From: Litorivicinus lipolyticus
GTDB taxonomy: Bacteria > Pseudomonadota > Gammaproteobacteria > Pseudomonadales > Litorivicinaceae
Direction of reading: 5' to 3'
Assembly (NCBI RefSeq): GCF_009650135.1
Contig: NZ_CP045871.1
Location: forward strand, 558,001-622,000
Length of the DNA: 64,000 nt
A program made the translations under genes and the position numbers. Within the stretch, counting starts at the first letter, position 1; every line of letters begins with the position of its first letter. Of the stretch, positions 63,886-64,000 are shown piece after piece. A model generated the notes under the pieces. It was not told the origin of the DNA. It made no database searches and saw only the letters and a list, made by a program, of their open reading frames with translations.

Positions 63886-64000
63886 AGGCCAACCCTAGAC
63901 GCTTTTTGGGTTGCCAATTCGACTGGGTTGCGGTGTTTTTGAGTTAGGTCAAAAGACCAATGTGCAGGTGCAGCATATTTGCCTTGGCCTAGCCCTATGA
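63886..64000. other. Intergenic end of window
   Basis: The last 115 bases hold the promoter region of the deacetylase operon. I see a small GGTC-AAAA-GACC hairpin at 63947-63958 and nothing else I can name. Confidence 0.4.

Noticed and set aside
63947..63958. GGTC-AAAA-GACC hairpin at the end of the window as a regulatory site
   Set aside because: Four base pairs only, expected by chance; the flanks do not extend the dyad.

Overview
The window is GC-rich, gene-dense bacterial chromosome with no phage, IS, CRISPR or RNA genes that I can see. The gene set (FxsA next to groESL, an iron SodB very close to the enteric protein, YqcC, PdhE2 of AceF type, UacT/PuuE/PuuD urate genes, a TRAP transporter, ETF with ETF-QO) suggests a heterotrophic, probably marine gammaproteobacterium of Oceanospirillales-like character. 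I cannot name the genus.

Left part (1-11 kb): the 3' end of aceF; a minus-strand group of corrinoid adenosyltransferase, alkyltransferase-like protein and SDR; fxsA; groES-groEL. A 0.9-kb non-coding stretch follows groEL and holds three diverged copies of a ~200-bp unit, each with a UUCG-loop terminator and a 13-bp minisatellite. Then come sodB, a coiled-coil membrane protein with YqcC, a GH13 alpha-glucosidase with a Tag-like protein, and a BrkB-family membrane protein.

Purine region (11-18 kb): two divergent operons, puuE-uraD-alc-allA-uacT (minus) and puuD-lysR-hiuH (plus), encode import of urate/xanthine and every step from urate to glyoxylate plus two urea. A full urease operon (ureDABCEFG with two unfamiliar small genes) lies at 29.4-35.1 kb and would turn that urea into ammonia and CO2. 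Between them are panD, a double cupin, a LOG-family protein, an RND pump with its TetR regulator and a palindromic operator, an AEC transporter, and a 3-kb block (26.1-29.3 kb) of unfamiliar minus-strand genes. That block includes two paralogous winged-helix-like proteins and a LuxR-type regulator whose receiver lacks the phospho-aspartate.

Middle part (35-51 kb): flavin reductase, NERD/zinc-finger membrane protein, NfsA-type nitroreductase, a TRAP transporter with palindromes upstream and a hairpin between dctP and dctQ, a TSUP permease, a two-component pair resembling the regulators of proteobacterial dedicated sortase systems, cueR-copA with a 19-bp-spacer promoter, and a sugar-type cluster (AGE isomerase, aldo/keto reductase, Gfo/Idh/MocA dehydrogenase, AroE-like dehydrogenase).

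Right part (51-64 kb): an acyl-CoA oxidation set (AMP-dependent ligase, EtfB, EtfA, AraC regulator, acyl-CoA dehydrogenase, ETF-QO, overlapping methyltransferase), then a minus-strand operon of histone-deacetylase-like protein, FabI-like reductase, MaoC-phosphotransacetylase fusion and a short acetate kinase, which joins acetyl-phosphate metabolism with a deacetylase. Many neighbouring genes overlap by 1-4 bases, and several convergent pairs overlap at their 3' ends.
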